A DNA stretch of 27,878 bases, from contig CAKVFO010000026.1 of assembly GCA_934746785.1 (NCBI GenBank), positions 1-27,878 on the forward strand, written 5' to 3'. Positions within the stretch are counted from its first letter, which is position 1, and each line of letters opens with the position of its first letter. Origin of the DNA: an uncultured Clostridium sp. GTDB lineage: Bacteria > Bacillota > Clostridia > Clostridiales > Clostridiaceae. The position numbers and the translations under genes were made by a program. Below the pieces are notes generated by a model. It did not search any database, was not told where the DNA came from, and saw only the letters and a program-made list of their open reading frames with translations. Positions 15,435 through 24,420 of the stretch are shown one piece after another.

Positions 15435-17495
15435 TTAATCCATAATAAATTTATTTAATAAGTTTTCCATTTTATTAACTATTGAATTAAGTTGTTTTAC
15501 TGAATCTTCCACCTCTTCTACAGCATTTAATTGTTCATGCACTGTAGCTGATACTTCTTCTGTAGATGCTGCTGTTTCTTCACATATTGAAATAATTCCC
15601 TGCATTGAATCTACAACTTCATTCTTACTTGTATCAACATCTTTTATATCTTGTATAAGTTCTTCAAAGTTATCTTTTACACCTTGAAAATATACTTCAA
15701 TTTCTTCAAATACTTTCTTAGAATCATTCATTGTTAAATTTACTTCTGAAATATTTTCTGAAGTCGTATCAACATTCTCTTTAGTAAAGTTTATATCTCT
15801 TGTTATTTCTTCAATAATTGCTGTTATTTTTCTAGTAGCCTCTGCTGTTGCCTCCGATAGCTTCCTTATTTCCTCTGCAACTACTCCAAATCCTTTACCT
15901 GCTTCGCCAGCTCTGGCTGCTTCTATAGCCGCATTTAATGCTAAAAGATTTGTTTCTTCAGAAATACCTTCTATAACTGCTGTAATATCAGCTATAACAA
16001 CTGACTGTTCTGCTAACTTATTTACATTTTTATTAGTTTCATTACCTATTACAGTAGTCTCTTCTACTTTACTCATTAATTTATCAATAGAGTTAAGTCC
16101 CCTATCATTTTCATTCTGTAGTCTTTCAAATTCAGTTTTAAAGTTGCTTGTCATTTTAATAATTTTATCAATCTTTCCACTTAAATCCTCTAACTTTTGT
16201 GAACTAACTTGTGCATCATGTGCCTGGTGTTCAGCACCATTAGCAAGTTCAGATACTGCTATATTTATAGATTTAACAGATTCAGTTAAGTTTTCTGCAG
16301 CTTCTCCTAAATATTTTGAACTTGTAGATGTTTCTTCTGAGCATCCCTTTACATCACCTAAAGCTGATACTATAGTGCTTCTTAAGTTTATAACAGATTC
16401 ACCTATAATACCAGTTTCATCTTTGTATTCATTTATTTTTGATAAACTATCATCTTCTCTTAAATCAAGCTTTGAAATTCTATTAACTATATCTGTTATA
16501 AATACAATAGGATCACTTATTTTTCTTCCTATAAATAATGCTATTATAGATACGACTATGCAGAAAAACACAGTAATAATAACTATTATAATAATTTCTC
16601 TAAATATATCTGCATAGATATCTCCTTCTTCTGCTGCAGTAACCATAATATTTCCATTATGAAGTTTAGAATATGATAAAACAACTTTTTTACCAGTATC
16701 AATATTTTTAGTTTCTAAAATTCCCGAATCCTCTGATAGAATATCTACTTCCCCAAATCTTTTTTTATAATTTTCTCCTTCTACAGTCTCTTTATCTATA
16801 AGAAAATTCCCCTCAGAATTTAGTAAGAATGAATATCCTCTATCATAAACTTTTATATTATTTATCATCTCTTTATATTGATCAAAGAATAAATCTACTG
16901 CTATTACTGCTACTAAAGTATTTTCTATATAAACTGGTTTTGTAAAAGCAATTCTTGTACTTGTTGAACTGGTATCAGTATGTGGATCACTCCATATACC
17001 TTCTCTTTCTTTCACGGCATTATAATACCATGTCATATCTTCTTTTCCTTCTACAAACCTGTTTTTATCAAATTTATAAATTTTACTTACTTCTTTTGTG
17101 TCTGCATTTCTTTCATATATTAGCTGATGAGCTTCATTTGTCAACTCTGGATTTAATATTATTGCACATCCTAAAAGGTCTTGATTTGATGTAACCATAT
17201 CATTAACAAATCCATCATAATTATTTAAAAAATTATTCATATAATCATCATTAACACTATTTAAATCTATAGTCTTTCTTATAAGCGTTTCAATAGTATT
17301 TACATATTGTTCTGTCTGTATTAATCCAGTATCTACAGTTTTTGAATTAATACTTGATACCTGTGTAAGATTATTTTTAGATGCACTTTCTAACTTTTTG
17401 AAATTTATATAAGTACTTGCTGTTGTTGTAATGAATGATGCACTTAAGCACAATAATACAATTGATAATATTATCTTATTTGATATCTTTTTCAA
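15435..17495 (-). CDS. Methyl-accepting chemotaxis protein with dCache-type sensor
   Basis: The 686-residue receptor has an N-terminal membrane helix (about 8-29), an extracellular double-Cache-like domain (about 40-290), a second helix (about 300-323), HAMP (about 324-378) and a methyl-accepting domain ending at 686. The signalling tip is LLALNAAIEAARAGEAGKGFGVVAEEIRKL. The ligand pocket has TWYYNA...WSDPHTD and a later AVDLFF. This follows the W-Y...D...D pattern of dCache_1, but the Arg of the amino-acid-binding version (R-x-W-Y) is Met, so the ligand may differ. The start is TTG at 17495 with GGAGGG 8 nt upstream. No CheR-binding pentapeptide is seen. Confidence 0.93.
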   Translation of the reverse strand: MKKISNKIILSIVLLCLSASFITTTASTYINFKKLESASKNNLTQVSSINSKTVDTGLIQTEQYVNTIETLIRKTIDLNSVNDDYMNNFLNNYDGFVNDMVTSNQDLLGCAIILNPELTNEAHQLIYERNADTKEVSKIYKFDKNRFVEGKEDMTWYYNAVKEREGIWSDPHTDTSSTSTRIAFTKPVYIENTLVAVIAVDLFFDQYKEMINNIKVYDRGYSFLLNSEGNFLIDKETVEGENYKKRFGEVDILSEDSGILETKNIDTGKKVVLSYSKLHNGNIMVTAAEEGDIYADIFREIIIIVIITVFFCIVVSIIALFIGRKISDPIVFITDIVNRISKLDLREDDSLSKINEYKDETGIIGESVINLRSTIVSALGDVKGCSEETSTSSKYLGEAAENLTESVKSINIAVSELANGAEHQAHDAQVSSQKLEDLSGKIDKIIKMTSNFKTEFERLQNENDRGLNSIDKLMSKVEETTVIGNETNKNVNKLAEQSVVIADITAVIEGISEETNLLALNAAIEAARAGEAGKGFGVVAEEIRKLSEATAEATRKITAIIEEITRDINFTKENVDTTSENISEVNLTMNDSKKVFEEIEVYFQGVKDNFEELIQDIKDVDTSKNEVVDSMQGIISICEETAASTEEVSATVHEQLNAVEEVEDSVKQLNSIVNKMENLLNKFIMD

Positions 17496-17585
17496 CTTTA
17501 ATACCCTCCACTAATTAAGTTTTCTTTACACACTTATTTTCGTACATTATCTCTTAAAATTTACTATTAACACCAAATTAAACAT

Positions 17586-17614
17586 ATTATCATTCTAATA
17601 AAATAAAATTTCAA
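17586..17614 (-). promoter_or_regulatory. Sigma-A-type promoter for the dCache chemotaxis receptor
   Basis: On minus, TTGAAA (17614-17609) and GATAAT (17591-17586) are spaced by exactly 17 nt, about 90 nt before the TTG start. This is a good housekeeping-type match. No flagellar sigma (SigD-type) promoter was evident. Confidence 0.6.
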
Positions 17615-17657
17615 CTTTTTTCAACAACTTTTAATGTCATAATTCTTTTCTCATATT

Positions 17658-18485
17658 TTAACTATTACTTCCTTTATCATTTACCAAAGATAATAAGATA
17701 CTTGTCAGCATTATTATCATTATTATTAACACAGAATTAAGAACTGAAATCTCTATTTTAAAGAATATAGCTACAAGTTTCCATCCTGTAAACATAAGGA
17801 CACATCCTACTCCATACTTCATAAACTTAAACATATTATTTAATCTTTCTAATATATAATACATACTTCTAAGACCTAATATTGCAAATATATTTGAAGT
17901 ATAAACTATAAATGTATCTGTAGTTATTGAAAATATTGCAGGTATTGAATCTATAGCAAATAATACATCTGAAAATTCTATTACAACAAGTACTGCAAAA
18001 AGAGGAGTGGCATATAGAACTTTATTTTCTCTCACAAAGAACTTATTTCCATGAAATTTATTGGTCACATGCATTATTTTGGATAAAATTTTAAAAGCAA
18101 AATTATCATGGAACTCTACATTTTCAGTTTTTTCAAAAATCATTTTTAAGCCACTATATAAAAGAACTATTCCAAATAAAGATAATACAAAGTGAAATCT
18201 ACTTATTATACTTACACCTAAAATTATAAATATAAATCTCAAAACCATAGCTCCAAATACTCCAAAAAGTAAAACTCTTTCTTGATATTCACTTTTAATC
18301 CCAAAATTCGAAAATATCATTAAGAATAAGAATAAATTATCAAGACTTAAAGACATTTCAACTATGTAACCCCCAAAATATTCTATAGCCGCTGCTTCTC
18401 CTCTACTATAAAATATGTATATATTAAATAATATAGATAATAAAATCCAAAACAATAACTTAAACAAATGCTTTTTAGTCCCCAA
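17658..18485 (-). CDS. TerC-family integral membrane protein
   Basis: The 275-residue protein has seven or more hydrophobic helices and both TerC signature acidic motifs: EMSLSLDNLF (about 43-52) and VVIEFSDVLFAIDSIPAIF in the fifth region. TerC proteins are linked to manganese efflux and to metalation of secreted proteins (Alx, YkoY/YceF types); which applies here cannot be told. The start is TTG at 18485 with GGGAGGG about 7 nt upstream. The upstream gap of about 90 nt before the next terminator is too short for a yybP-ykoY manganese riboswitch, and none is seen. Confidence 0.9.
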   Translation of the reverse strand: MGTKKHLFKLLFWILLSILFNIYIFYSRGEAAAIEYFGGYIVEMSLSLDNLFLFLMIFSNFGIKSEYQERVLLFGVFGAMVLRFIFIILGVSIISRFHFVLSLFGIVLLYSGLKMIFEKTENVEFHDNFAFKILSKIMHVTNKFHGNKFFVRENKVLYATPLFAVLVVIEFSDVLFAIDSIPAIFSITTDTFIVYTSNIFAILGLRSMYYILERLNNMFKFMKYGVGCVLMFTGWKLVAIFFKIEISVLNSVLIIMIIMLTSILLSLVNDKGSNS

Positions 18486-18576
18486 AATTATTCCCTCCCA
18501 AGATACAAATTAACATATAATATCTATATTAAATAACTTAACAGATTATTATTAATTCTTCTTTTTGAAAAAATAA

Positions 18577-18598
18577 GACTGTATCTCTTGATACAGCC
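18577..18598 (-). terminator. Terminator after the small secreted protein gene
   Basis: GACTGTATC (18577-18585) and GATACAGCC (18590-18598) form a 9-position stem with one mismatch and a 4-nt loop. On minus it runs into TTATTTTTTC. It separates the secreted-protein gene from the TerC gene. Confidence 0.82.
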
Positions 18599-18615
18599 CT
18601 AATTAATTGTTTTAT

Positions 18616-19179
18616 TTATGATATTTTATAACTTATAGTTGCCGAATTACTTTTTCCACAAACTTGAGGATTTAATGTTACTGAATATACTCCAGGTGTT
18701 AATCCTGTTATCTTGAATTCCCATTCTTCATTATATAAATTTATAAATTTATAAGTCTTACTTGAGTTATCACTTAATGATTTTAAAGTTATGTCTCCCT
18801 GTATTATATCTTTTCCTGAATTATTTGGCATATTTAAAGCCAAAGTACTAGTTGGAGTTATTGTTACTTTACCCAACTTTAAACTTTTCTTTTCTGTACT
18901 TCTACTTAATGTAAAAGCCCCACTAATAGATGTAGGTTCAGTATATGATGGATTATTCGTTGGTGTACTTTTACTATCTTCTTTAACATCTGTCTTCTTA
19001 AATATAGAATCGCTTATTGATTGTAATTTTTTGTTATAGTCAGATTTATTATTTGTCTGTTTTTTCACTGTAGAATATGCAGGTAATCCTATTTGAATAC
19101 TTGCAGCGCTTACACTCTGTGTCCCTAAAAAAATTGATAACACTCCTGCTGCTGCCAAAACTTTATTAACTTTTTTCAT
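18616..19179 (-). CDS. Small secreted protein of unknown function
   Basis: The 187-residue product has a signal peptide (MKKVNKVLAAAGVLSIFLGTQ, cleavage probably after SVSA), then a Lys/Asn/Ser-rich segment with the stretch DSIFKKTDVKEDSKSTPTNN. A likely beta-rich domain follows (about 95-187), with WEFKITGLTPGVYSVTLNP and one Cys. The closing part resembles bacterial Ig-like or carbohydrate-binding folds in spacing, but I recognise no family. The frame is open to an ATG at 19224, but ATG 19179 has GGAGGAG upstream and starts a normal signal peptide. It stands alone between terminators. Confidence 0.75.
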   Translation of the reverse strand: MKKVNKVLAAAGVLSIFLGTQSVSAASIQIGLPAYSTVKKQTNNKSDYNKKLQSISDSIFKKTDVKEDSKSTPTNNPSYTEPTSISGAFTLSRSTEKKSLKLGKVTITPTSTLALNMPNNSGKDIIQGDITLKSLSDNSSKTYKFINLYNEEWEFKITGLTPGVYSVTLNPQVCGKSNSATISYKIS

Positions 19180-19358
19180 GGCCTCTCCTCCAATACTTTT
19201 TATATATTTTACTACATTTTTCATTTTTTTCCTATATCAAATATGTACAAATAATATTATAAAAAATATTGAATGTAAGCTAGTTTTAAAAAAGTCTTTT
19301 AATTACTTAAAATTTGTATAGTTATTTAAAGGTAAATCATCTTTTTCAATTTATTCTT

Positions 19359-20351
19359 CTATTTAATATCAGAATTTTTATTTAATATTTCAATATACTT
19401 ATTTATATAAGGAGAATCCCCTTTAAATTTACTTATATCTTTTCCATTATACTTCATATTAATAAGAGCATTTCTCTTAATAACATTCTTTCCTCTCCAT
19501 CCACAAGAGGTAGAGCTTATTTTTTCTTTGAAGAACTTATTATTCATCCCTGCAAAAACTTCAATATCATCATTCATATATTCTAAAGTTTTAAAATCAG
19601 AAAAAACATTCTTTTCAGCTCTTTCATTATAAGGACACTTCTTTTGGCAAAAATCACATCCAAATACATTTCCCTTTAAAAGCTTTATTTCTTTTTCACT
19701 TATATCCTTCTTTTGTGTTATATAAGATAAACATATATTAGAATTCTTTCTATGGCCATTTATAGCTTTAGTTGGACATTCTCCATAACATATCTTACAG
19801 TCACCACATTCTTTATGTAGAGATATTTCCTCAAAACTTCTCTTATCTTCACATTCTATTTCAAGATCAGTTATAATCTCTCCTAGAAAAACATAAGAAC
19901 CATACTTTTCAGTAATAATCATATTATTTCTTCCTATAAAGCCTACTCCTGCAAGATAAGCTATATGCCTTTCAGAAAGTGCATTACTATCTACAAGACA
20001 TACTGCTTTTCCACCTAAAGATTCTATGTACTCTTTTATCTGATTTAGATATTTATTTACTACTCTATGATAATCTAATCTTTTAGTATATACAGAAAAT
20101 CCATTGCTACATTCTTTTTCCTCTTCATAATAATAAGGAAAAGCTATAGATATTATAGTCTTTCCATCTTCCATATATATATTAGGATTTATTCTCTTCT
20201 CTATGTCATCTTCTTCAAACTCATTCTGAAGATGATGTTCTTTTTTATATTCTAGAAATTCTCTAATTTCTTCAAATTTTCTACATTTAATAAAACCAAA
20301 ATGATGAAACCCCAATGTTTTAATATAATCAGAAATTTTTTGTTTTAGCAT
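19359..20351 (-). CDS. queG: Epoxyqueuosine reductase QueG
   Basis: QueG reduces epoxyqueuosine to queuosine in tRNA with a cobalamin cofactor and two [4Fe-4S] clusters. The 330-residue protein has CLVDSNALSERHIAYLAGVGFIGRN (its Asp matches the family's catalytic Asp) and two ferredoxin-like Cys sets, CGDCKICYGECP and CDFCQKKCPY. It keeps SSTSCGWRGKNVIKRNALI at the end and is shorter than E. coli QueG because little remains of the C-terminal HEAT region. ATG 20351 overlaps the mutT stop by 7 nt (ATGCTAA); an upstream ATG at 20387 lies deep inside mutT and is less likely. Last gene of the helicase operon. Confidence 0.92.
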   Translation of the reverse strand: MLKQKISDYIKTLGFHHFGFIKCRKFEEIREFLEYKKEHHLQNEFEEDDIEKRINPNIYMEDGKTIISIAFPYYYEEEKECSNGFSVYTKRLDYHRVVNKYLNQIKEYIESLGGKAVCLVDSNALSERHIAYLAGVGFIGRNNMIITEKYGSYVFLGEIITDLEIECEDKRSFEEISLHKECGDCKICYGECPTKAINGHRKNSNICLSYITQKKDISEKEIKLLKGNVFGCDFCQKKCPYNERAEKNVFSDFKTLEYMNDDIEVFAGMNNKFFKEKISSTSCGWRGKNVIKRNALINMKYNGKDISKFKGDSPYINKYIEILNKNSDIK

Positions 20352-20722
20352 AATTTTTCTACAACAGCTATATCTGCTGGAATCCATTTTTCATTTTTAA
20401 GTTCATTAATCTTCGCCCACTTAACATCATTATGTGCATTTAATTTAAGATGCCCCCCGCTTATTTCACATAAAAAGCAATGCATTGTTAAATGAAAATT
20501 AGGATAATCATAATCAACTGTTGTTAAAAACTCTAAATTTTTAATTTCTAATTCAAGTTCTTCTTTTATCTCTCTATGAAGAGCTTCTTCTCTTGTTTCT
20601 CCCGGTTCTATTTTCCCTCCTGGGAATTCCCACATATCTATAAACTCTCCATAACCTCTTTTAGTTATGAATATTTTATCTTTATCCTTAATTACTGCTG
20701 CAACAACTTCTACAACTTTCAT
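20345..20722 (-). CDS. mutT: MutT-type Nudix hydrolase
   Basis: The 125-residue protein has a complete Nudix box, GGKIEPGETREEALHREIKEELELEI (written here by key residues G-x5-E-x7-REIKEEL), and WEFPGG before it. It is typical of the (d)NTP pyrophosphohydrolases that clear oxidised nucleotides (MutT/NudG/CTP-PPase group). The substrate cannot be decided. ATG 20722 is preceded by GGAGG at a rather long distance and by AAGGG nearer. It starts 56 nt after the helicase stop and overlaps queG, so the three genes are probably one transcript. Confidence 0.9.
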   Translation of the reverse strand: MKVVEVVAAVIKDKDKIFITKRGYGEFIDMWEFPGGKIEPGETREEALHREIKEELELEIKNLEFLTTVDYDYPNFHLTMHCFLCEISGGHLKLNAHNDVKWAKINELKNEKWIPADIAVVEKLC

Positions 20723-20778
20723 TTTACCCTTTTTATCCTCCTTTTAATAAACTATACTTAGTATAACATATTTAGATT

Positions 20779-23652
20779 CTATACCTTTTTTGTAAATTCT
20801 ACATATAAATTTTCAGGCACTCTGTTTTTAAGTTTCATTTTAACTGTTATAGGTTTTTCTCCTTCAAATTTTATAGTATCAGCCTTTCCTATATAAACAT
20901 AAGGCTGAACCTTACCATCTATTTTTTTATACTTTCTAATAAATATATGAAGATTAATATTTCTTTCTTTATTATAAATTATATTTTTCCCTCTCTCAGA
21001 ACTTTGAGCTGTACTATTAGGTGTCTGCCATTGAAAAATATCTCTACTTATAAATTCATCTTTATAATTAATACTTTCCTTAATATCTTCATCTTTATGA
21101 AGGTCTACATAAAGAAAAAAGTCATTTCCATTAGTAAGAAGACCACTACCTCTAAAAGCTGAATGTGATTTTTCATAATTAGATAAAAGTGCTGTATCTA
21201 TCATGCTATATTGTTCATAAAGCTTAAAGAAAGGCATTCCATAATTATAACTTCCAAAATTCTTTTCATATCTTATAATTCCGTAGTTTAATACATCTTC
21301 TAACTTTTCTCTAAATGACCTATTAAGAATAATCTTATTAAAACTCATAAGTCTAATCAAAACATTGTCCTTATAATCAAAAAGCTTAATATTACTCTTC
21401 TTTTGAGCTGAATCATAAAATTCTTGACTAAGATTTCTAAAAGTATGAATAATAGTTTCTCTACTTGCAGAATCAAGATATTTTAATATAACTCTTTCTG
21501 CCTCTTCTACACCTATTCTATCCTTATTTAAAAGTTCTCTTATAATTAAAAACTCATAAGGTCTTCTTAAAGGAAGCATTCCACTAAACTCCTTTAATAC
21601 CTTCATGAAATCTTCATCTTTAACAACTTCACTACTATAACCAGGCTCAACCTTTTCTAAGAACTCTTCATAAGTTTTTGAATAATCTATAAATCTCAAA
21701 GGATCTGGAGACCCTTCATAAGTTATATAGTCCATAAGTTTAAAAGGAATTTTACCACCAAGAAGCATTTTAAATTCTTTATACTCTTCCTTTAAATATC
21801 TAAGGCTATTAAAATTCTCTTGATTAAGCTGTTTAATTATTTCTTCCTTTATAATTCTATCCATTTGAATATTAGTACAACCAGGAATATCAGAAAAATC
21901 TTGAGATACCGAAACTTTTAAACTATCTTTATCATAATATTTACTTCCCTTTAAAGCTAAAGCTATTAAAAAAGCTCTATTATGGTTACCTATAAAGTCT
22001 AGCACTGTCAGGAATTCTTTACTTTCGTATTTTCTTAAACCTCTACCTAATTGCTGAATAAATATTATTGGTGAATTAGTAGGTCTAAGCATCAAAATCT
22101 GATTAATTGATGGAATATCAATACCTTCATTAAAGATATCTACTGTAAAAATAACCTTTAAACTATCTTCTTCATCTTCTAACTTTTCAACATACTCCTG
22201 TCTCTTTTCAATAGAATCATCTCCAGTTAACACAGCACTTTCAATACCTTTTTCATTAAACTTTCTTGCCATGTATTCAGCATGTGCCTTATTAACACAG
22301 AAACCTATCGTCTTTTGAGATGTACCATCAAAGCCATAAAAATTCATCTTCTCAATTATAAAATCTACTCTAGAATTAATCATAAGCTTCTCTGCAACTT
22401 TAGGTATATCATCTAATTTTATATTTCTATAATCAACATCCTCAATATCTGTAATTCCAAAATAGTGAAAAGGTACTATAAGTTCATTCTCTAAAGCTTC
22501 ATTAAGTCTTATTTCTATTGCAACATTATTATCAAAAACATCAAAAACACTACCCTTATCACATCTTTCAGGAGTTGCTGTCATCCCAAGTAAGAACTTA
22601 GGCTTAAAATAATCTAAAACCTTACTATAAGAAGGGCTTGTACTATGATGAGCTTCATCAATAACTATATAATCAAACTCTTCACTATCAAAATTTTCAA
22701 TATGCTTCTGCATAGTTTGAATAGTTGCAAAAAGATAATCAGCATCTTCATTCTTCTCATTACCTGTATAAAATCCCATGTTTATATTTTTATTCTTACA
22801 AATACTTTGAAAAGTATCTTTAGCATCCTTTAAAATCTCTTCTTTATGAACTATAAACAACATTCTCTTAGGATTAAAATTCTGCACATCAAAAGCAGAC
22901 ATATAAGTTTTACCTGTACCTGTTGCAGCAATAACTAAAGCTTTATTCTCTCCACAGCTTCTTAATCTATTTAAATTTTTAAGTGCCTTTTCTTGCATTA
23001 AATTAGGTTCAATAATCTTATAATTTGAAAAATCTATAACTTCCTTCTTTTCTCTTGCTCTAATAGTCTTTATAAATTTTTCATAATCATTTAAAAAATT
23101 CTCATCTACATATCCAGTTCCATTCCACAAGCTATCATACTCATTTAAAACTTCCTGTACAAATTCAGTTTCCTTTTTAGAAACAATCATAACATTCCAT
23201 TCAACATTACTCTTTAAAGCTCTTTGAGTAATATTAGAAGAACCAATAATTATCTTATAGTCATCTTCATTTTCAAAAATATAAGCCTTTGTATGAAATC
23301 CTTTTTCCTTATCGGCTATAAATACTTTTAAATCTATGTTATTAAAATCTTTTACCTTTCTTAACGCTTTAGGATCTGTAAAATTCAAATATGTAGAAGT
23401 TAATATTTTTCCCTTTACATTCCTCTCATCTAAATCCTTAAAAGAATCTAGCAATAACTGAAGGCCGCTAAAATTAACAAAGGCCACACTGAAATAAAAG
23501 GATTTACATTCACTAAGACTCTCCTTTAATTCCTTTAAAAGATTTCCCCTTTTAGAATTTACTATTAATCTATTTTTAACTATAAATTCTTCATTTATTA
23601 TAGGTTTGCTCTCTATATCAAAAGCTAACTCTTTTATAATACCCTGCTCCAT
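20779..23652 (-). CDS. PLD-type nuclease fused to SF2 DEAH helicase with DUF3427-like C-terminus
   Basis: The 957-residue protein starts with a phospholipase-D-like domain (about 25-180) carrying H120-x-K122 and GSSN (137-140), the HKD nuclease half-site. A superfamily 2 helicase follows, with ATGTGKT (243-249), DEAH (332-335), GMTATP, then a helicase C domain with NEGIDIP and QQLGRGLRK. The last 350 or so residues match the layout of DUF3427, including repeated aromatic and basic motifs. Such multidomain proteins are widespread in Firmicutes and are probably involved in DNA repair or in defence against foreign DNA; neither is proven here. ATG 23652 has a perfect GGAGG. First gene of an operon with mutT and queG. 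Confidence 0.88.
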   Translation of the reverse strand: MEQGIIKELAFDIESKPIINEEFIVKNRLIVNSKRGNLLKELKESLSECKSFYFSVAFVNFSGLQLLLDSFKDLDERNVKGKILTSTYLNFTDPKALRKVKDFNNIDLKVFIADKEKGFHTKAYIFENEDDYKIIIGSSNITQRALKSNVEWNVMIVSKKETEFVQEVLNEYDSLWNGTGYVDENFLNDYEKFIKTIRAREKKEVIDFSNYKIIEPNLMQEKALKNLNRLRSCGENKALVIAATGTGKTYMSAFDVQNFNPKRMLFIVHKEEILKDAKDTFQSICKNKNINMGFYTGNEKNEDADYLFATIQTMQKHIENFDSEEFDYIVIDEAHHSTSPSYSKVLDYFKPKFLLGMTATPERCDKGSVFDVFDNNVAIEIRLNEALENELIVPFHYFGITDIEDVDYRNIKLDDIPKVAEKLMINSRVDFIIEKMNFYGFDGTSQKTIGFCVNKAHAEYMARKFNEKGIESAVLTGDDSIEKRQEYVEKLEDEEDSLKVIFTVDIFNEGIDIPSINQILMLRPTNSPIIFIQQLGRGLRKYESKEFLTVLDFIGNHNRAFLIALALKGSKYYDKDSLKVSVSQDFSDIPGCTNIQMDRIIKEEIIKQLNQENFNSLRYLKEEYKEFKMLLGGKIPFKLMDYITYEGSPDPLRFIDYSKTYEEFLEKVEPGYSSEVVKDEDFMKVLKEFSGMLPLRRPYEFLIIRELLNKDRIGVEEAERVILKYLDSASRETIIHTFRNLSQEFYDSAQKKSNIKLFDYKDNVLIRLMSFNKIILNRSFREKLEDVLNYGIIRYEKNFGSYNYGMPFFKLYEQYSMIDTALLSNYEKSHSAFRGSGLLTNGNDFFLYVDLHKDEDIKESINYKDEFISRDIFQWQTPNSTAQSSERGKNIIYNKERNINLHIFIRKYKKIDGKVQPYVYIGKADTIKFEGEKPITVKMKLKNRVPENLYVEFTKKV

Positions 23653-23682
23653 AAATTACCTCCTAAAATTATATCTATACCT

Positions 23683-23691
23683 ATTCTAGCA
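23683..23691 (-). promoter_or_regulatory. Possible extended -10 of the helicase-mutT-queG operon
   Basis: On minus, TGCTAGAAT resembles an extended -10 (TGnTAnAAT), about 30 nt before the helicase ATG. There is no clear -35. A nearby TATAAT (about 23669-23674) is too close to the RBS to be used alone. Confidence 0.3.
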
Positions 23692-23750
23692 GCTTTTAAA
23701 AAATAGAAAAGATCTCCATAAAAAATTTGTAATTAAAATAATTAAAATCA

Positions 23751-23798
23751 CTACGGATTGCAATGTAAAACACCATAGATGCCTCTAAAATCAGACGC
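23751..23798 (-). ncRNA. Candidate structured RNA upstream of the helicase operon
   Basis: On minus, GCGTCT-GATTTT-AGAGGC (23798-23781, one mismatch) is followed at once by CTATGG with CCGTAG (23778-23751, one G-U pair) around a 16-nt loop. The patch is richer in G and C than its surroundings and lies about 100 nt before the helicase gene. No known RNA family was recognised; chance pairing is possible. Confidence 0.3.
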
Positions 23799-23860
23799 CA
23801 CTATTTTTATTCAAGTTCCATATATATCTATTTAATCCCTTAATAGAAGAGTTGTTCTGT

Positions 23861-23889
23861 TTTATGTGCAAACAGTTTTTGCACATAAA
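23861..23889. repeat. Perfect 12-bp inverted repeat
   Basis: TTTATGTGCAAA (23861-23872) and TTTGCACATAAA (23878-23889) are exact inverted copies around five bases. On minus there is no T-run after it, so a terminator is unlikely. It has the look of a binding site for a dimeric regulator, or of a stable RNA hairpin. Confidence 0.6.
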
Positions 23890-23906
23890 TATAAATTCCT
23901 TAATAT

Positions 23907-23956
23907 AAAAAAAATACCTTCAGATATATAAAACTATATCTAAAGATATTTTTTTC
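23907..23956 (-). terminator. Terminator of the ABC exporter-protease operon
   Basis: An A-run and CTTCAGATATA on the left pair with TATATCT, AAG and a T-run on the right, with two mismatches. It lies about 45 nt beyond the last reading frame of the operon, and T-tracts on both sides allow use in either direction. Confidence 0.65.
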
Positions 23957-23999
23957 TTTCAATTATTTTTGGCATCACGTTATATTATAAAACTTTCTT

Positions 24000-24280
24000 T
24001 TAATGTACTAAAAATTTAAAACCCACAATCATAAAGATAACTTCCAACAAAATTACAAATATGTTTAATATTAAAGCAATATAACCCACTTTATTTCTAC
24101 TTAACTTTAGAGAAAGTATTGATAAAACCATCCCTATCGAACACAAATAAAAAAGTAATAAATATGCATCTGTAGAACCTTTAATATACAATGTAAATTT
24201 GAGTGGTATATCTATAATTATTACAATATAACTACCGATATTTTTGAGAATATATTACTCAATTTTATATTATTTTTCAA
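24000..24280 (-). pseudogene. Small three-helix membrane protein, frameshifted
   Basis: A good SD (AAGGAG, 6 nt spacing) precedes TTG 24280. It opens MKNNIKLSNIFSKISVVIL and then hits tandem TAA codons near 24223. In the -1 frame the sequence continues IIIDIPLKFTLYIKGSTDAY through two further strong membrane helices to FKFLVH at 24000. Joining the two gives a protein of roughly 100 residues with three helices, so a single base appears lost near 24225. Alternatively, only a 63-residue form from TTG 24191 is made, but that start has no SD. Last member of the ABC exporter-protease group. Function unknown; an immunity or accessory membrane role would be a guess. Confidence 0.6.
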
Positions 24281-24420
24281 AACAAACTCCTTTTAATTAA
24301 AATATTGAATTATTAGTATTAGTTATTTTATACTTACTAAAATTACTGTAAAACTCTTTTTATTCAACTTTATTCTTCTTTACTTTCAAAATTACTATAC
24401 TAATATTACTTTAAATAACT

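Larger units (their letters stand above)
23653..23999. other. Gene-free gap with several hairpins
   Basis: No gene is seen in these 347 bp. They hold, from left to right, a possible helicase promoter, a pair of small hairpins that could be a structured RNA (23751-23798), a perfect inverted repeat (23861-23889) and a two-way terminator-like hairpin (23907-23956). Confidence 0.6.

Noticed and set aside
16144..16617. Plus-strand open frame of 157 codons inside the dCache receptor gene
   Set aside because: Antisense shadow of a clearly coding receptor gene, without SD or motif.
18486..18576. Manganese riboswitch before the TerC-family gene
   Set aside because: Only about 90 bp lie between the preceding terminator and the start, and no yybP-ykoY motif is visible.
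23740..23900. Possible CRISPR repeat or array
   Set aside because: The inverted repeats occur once each, with no regular direct repeats or spacers and no cas genes.
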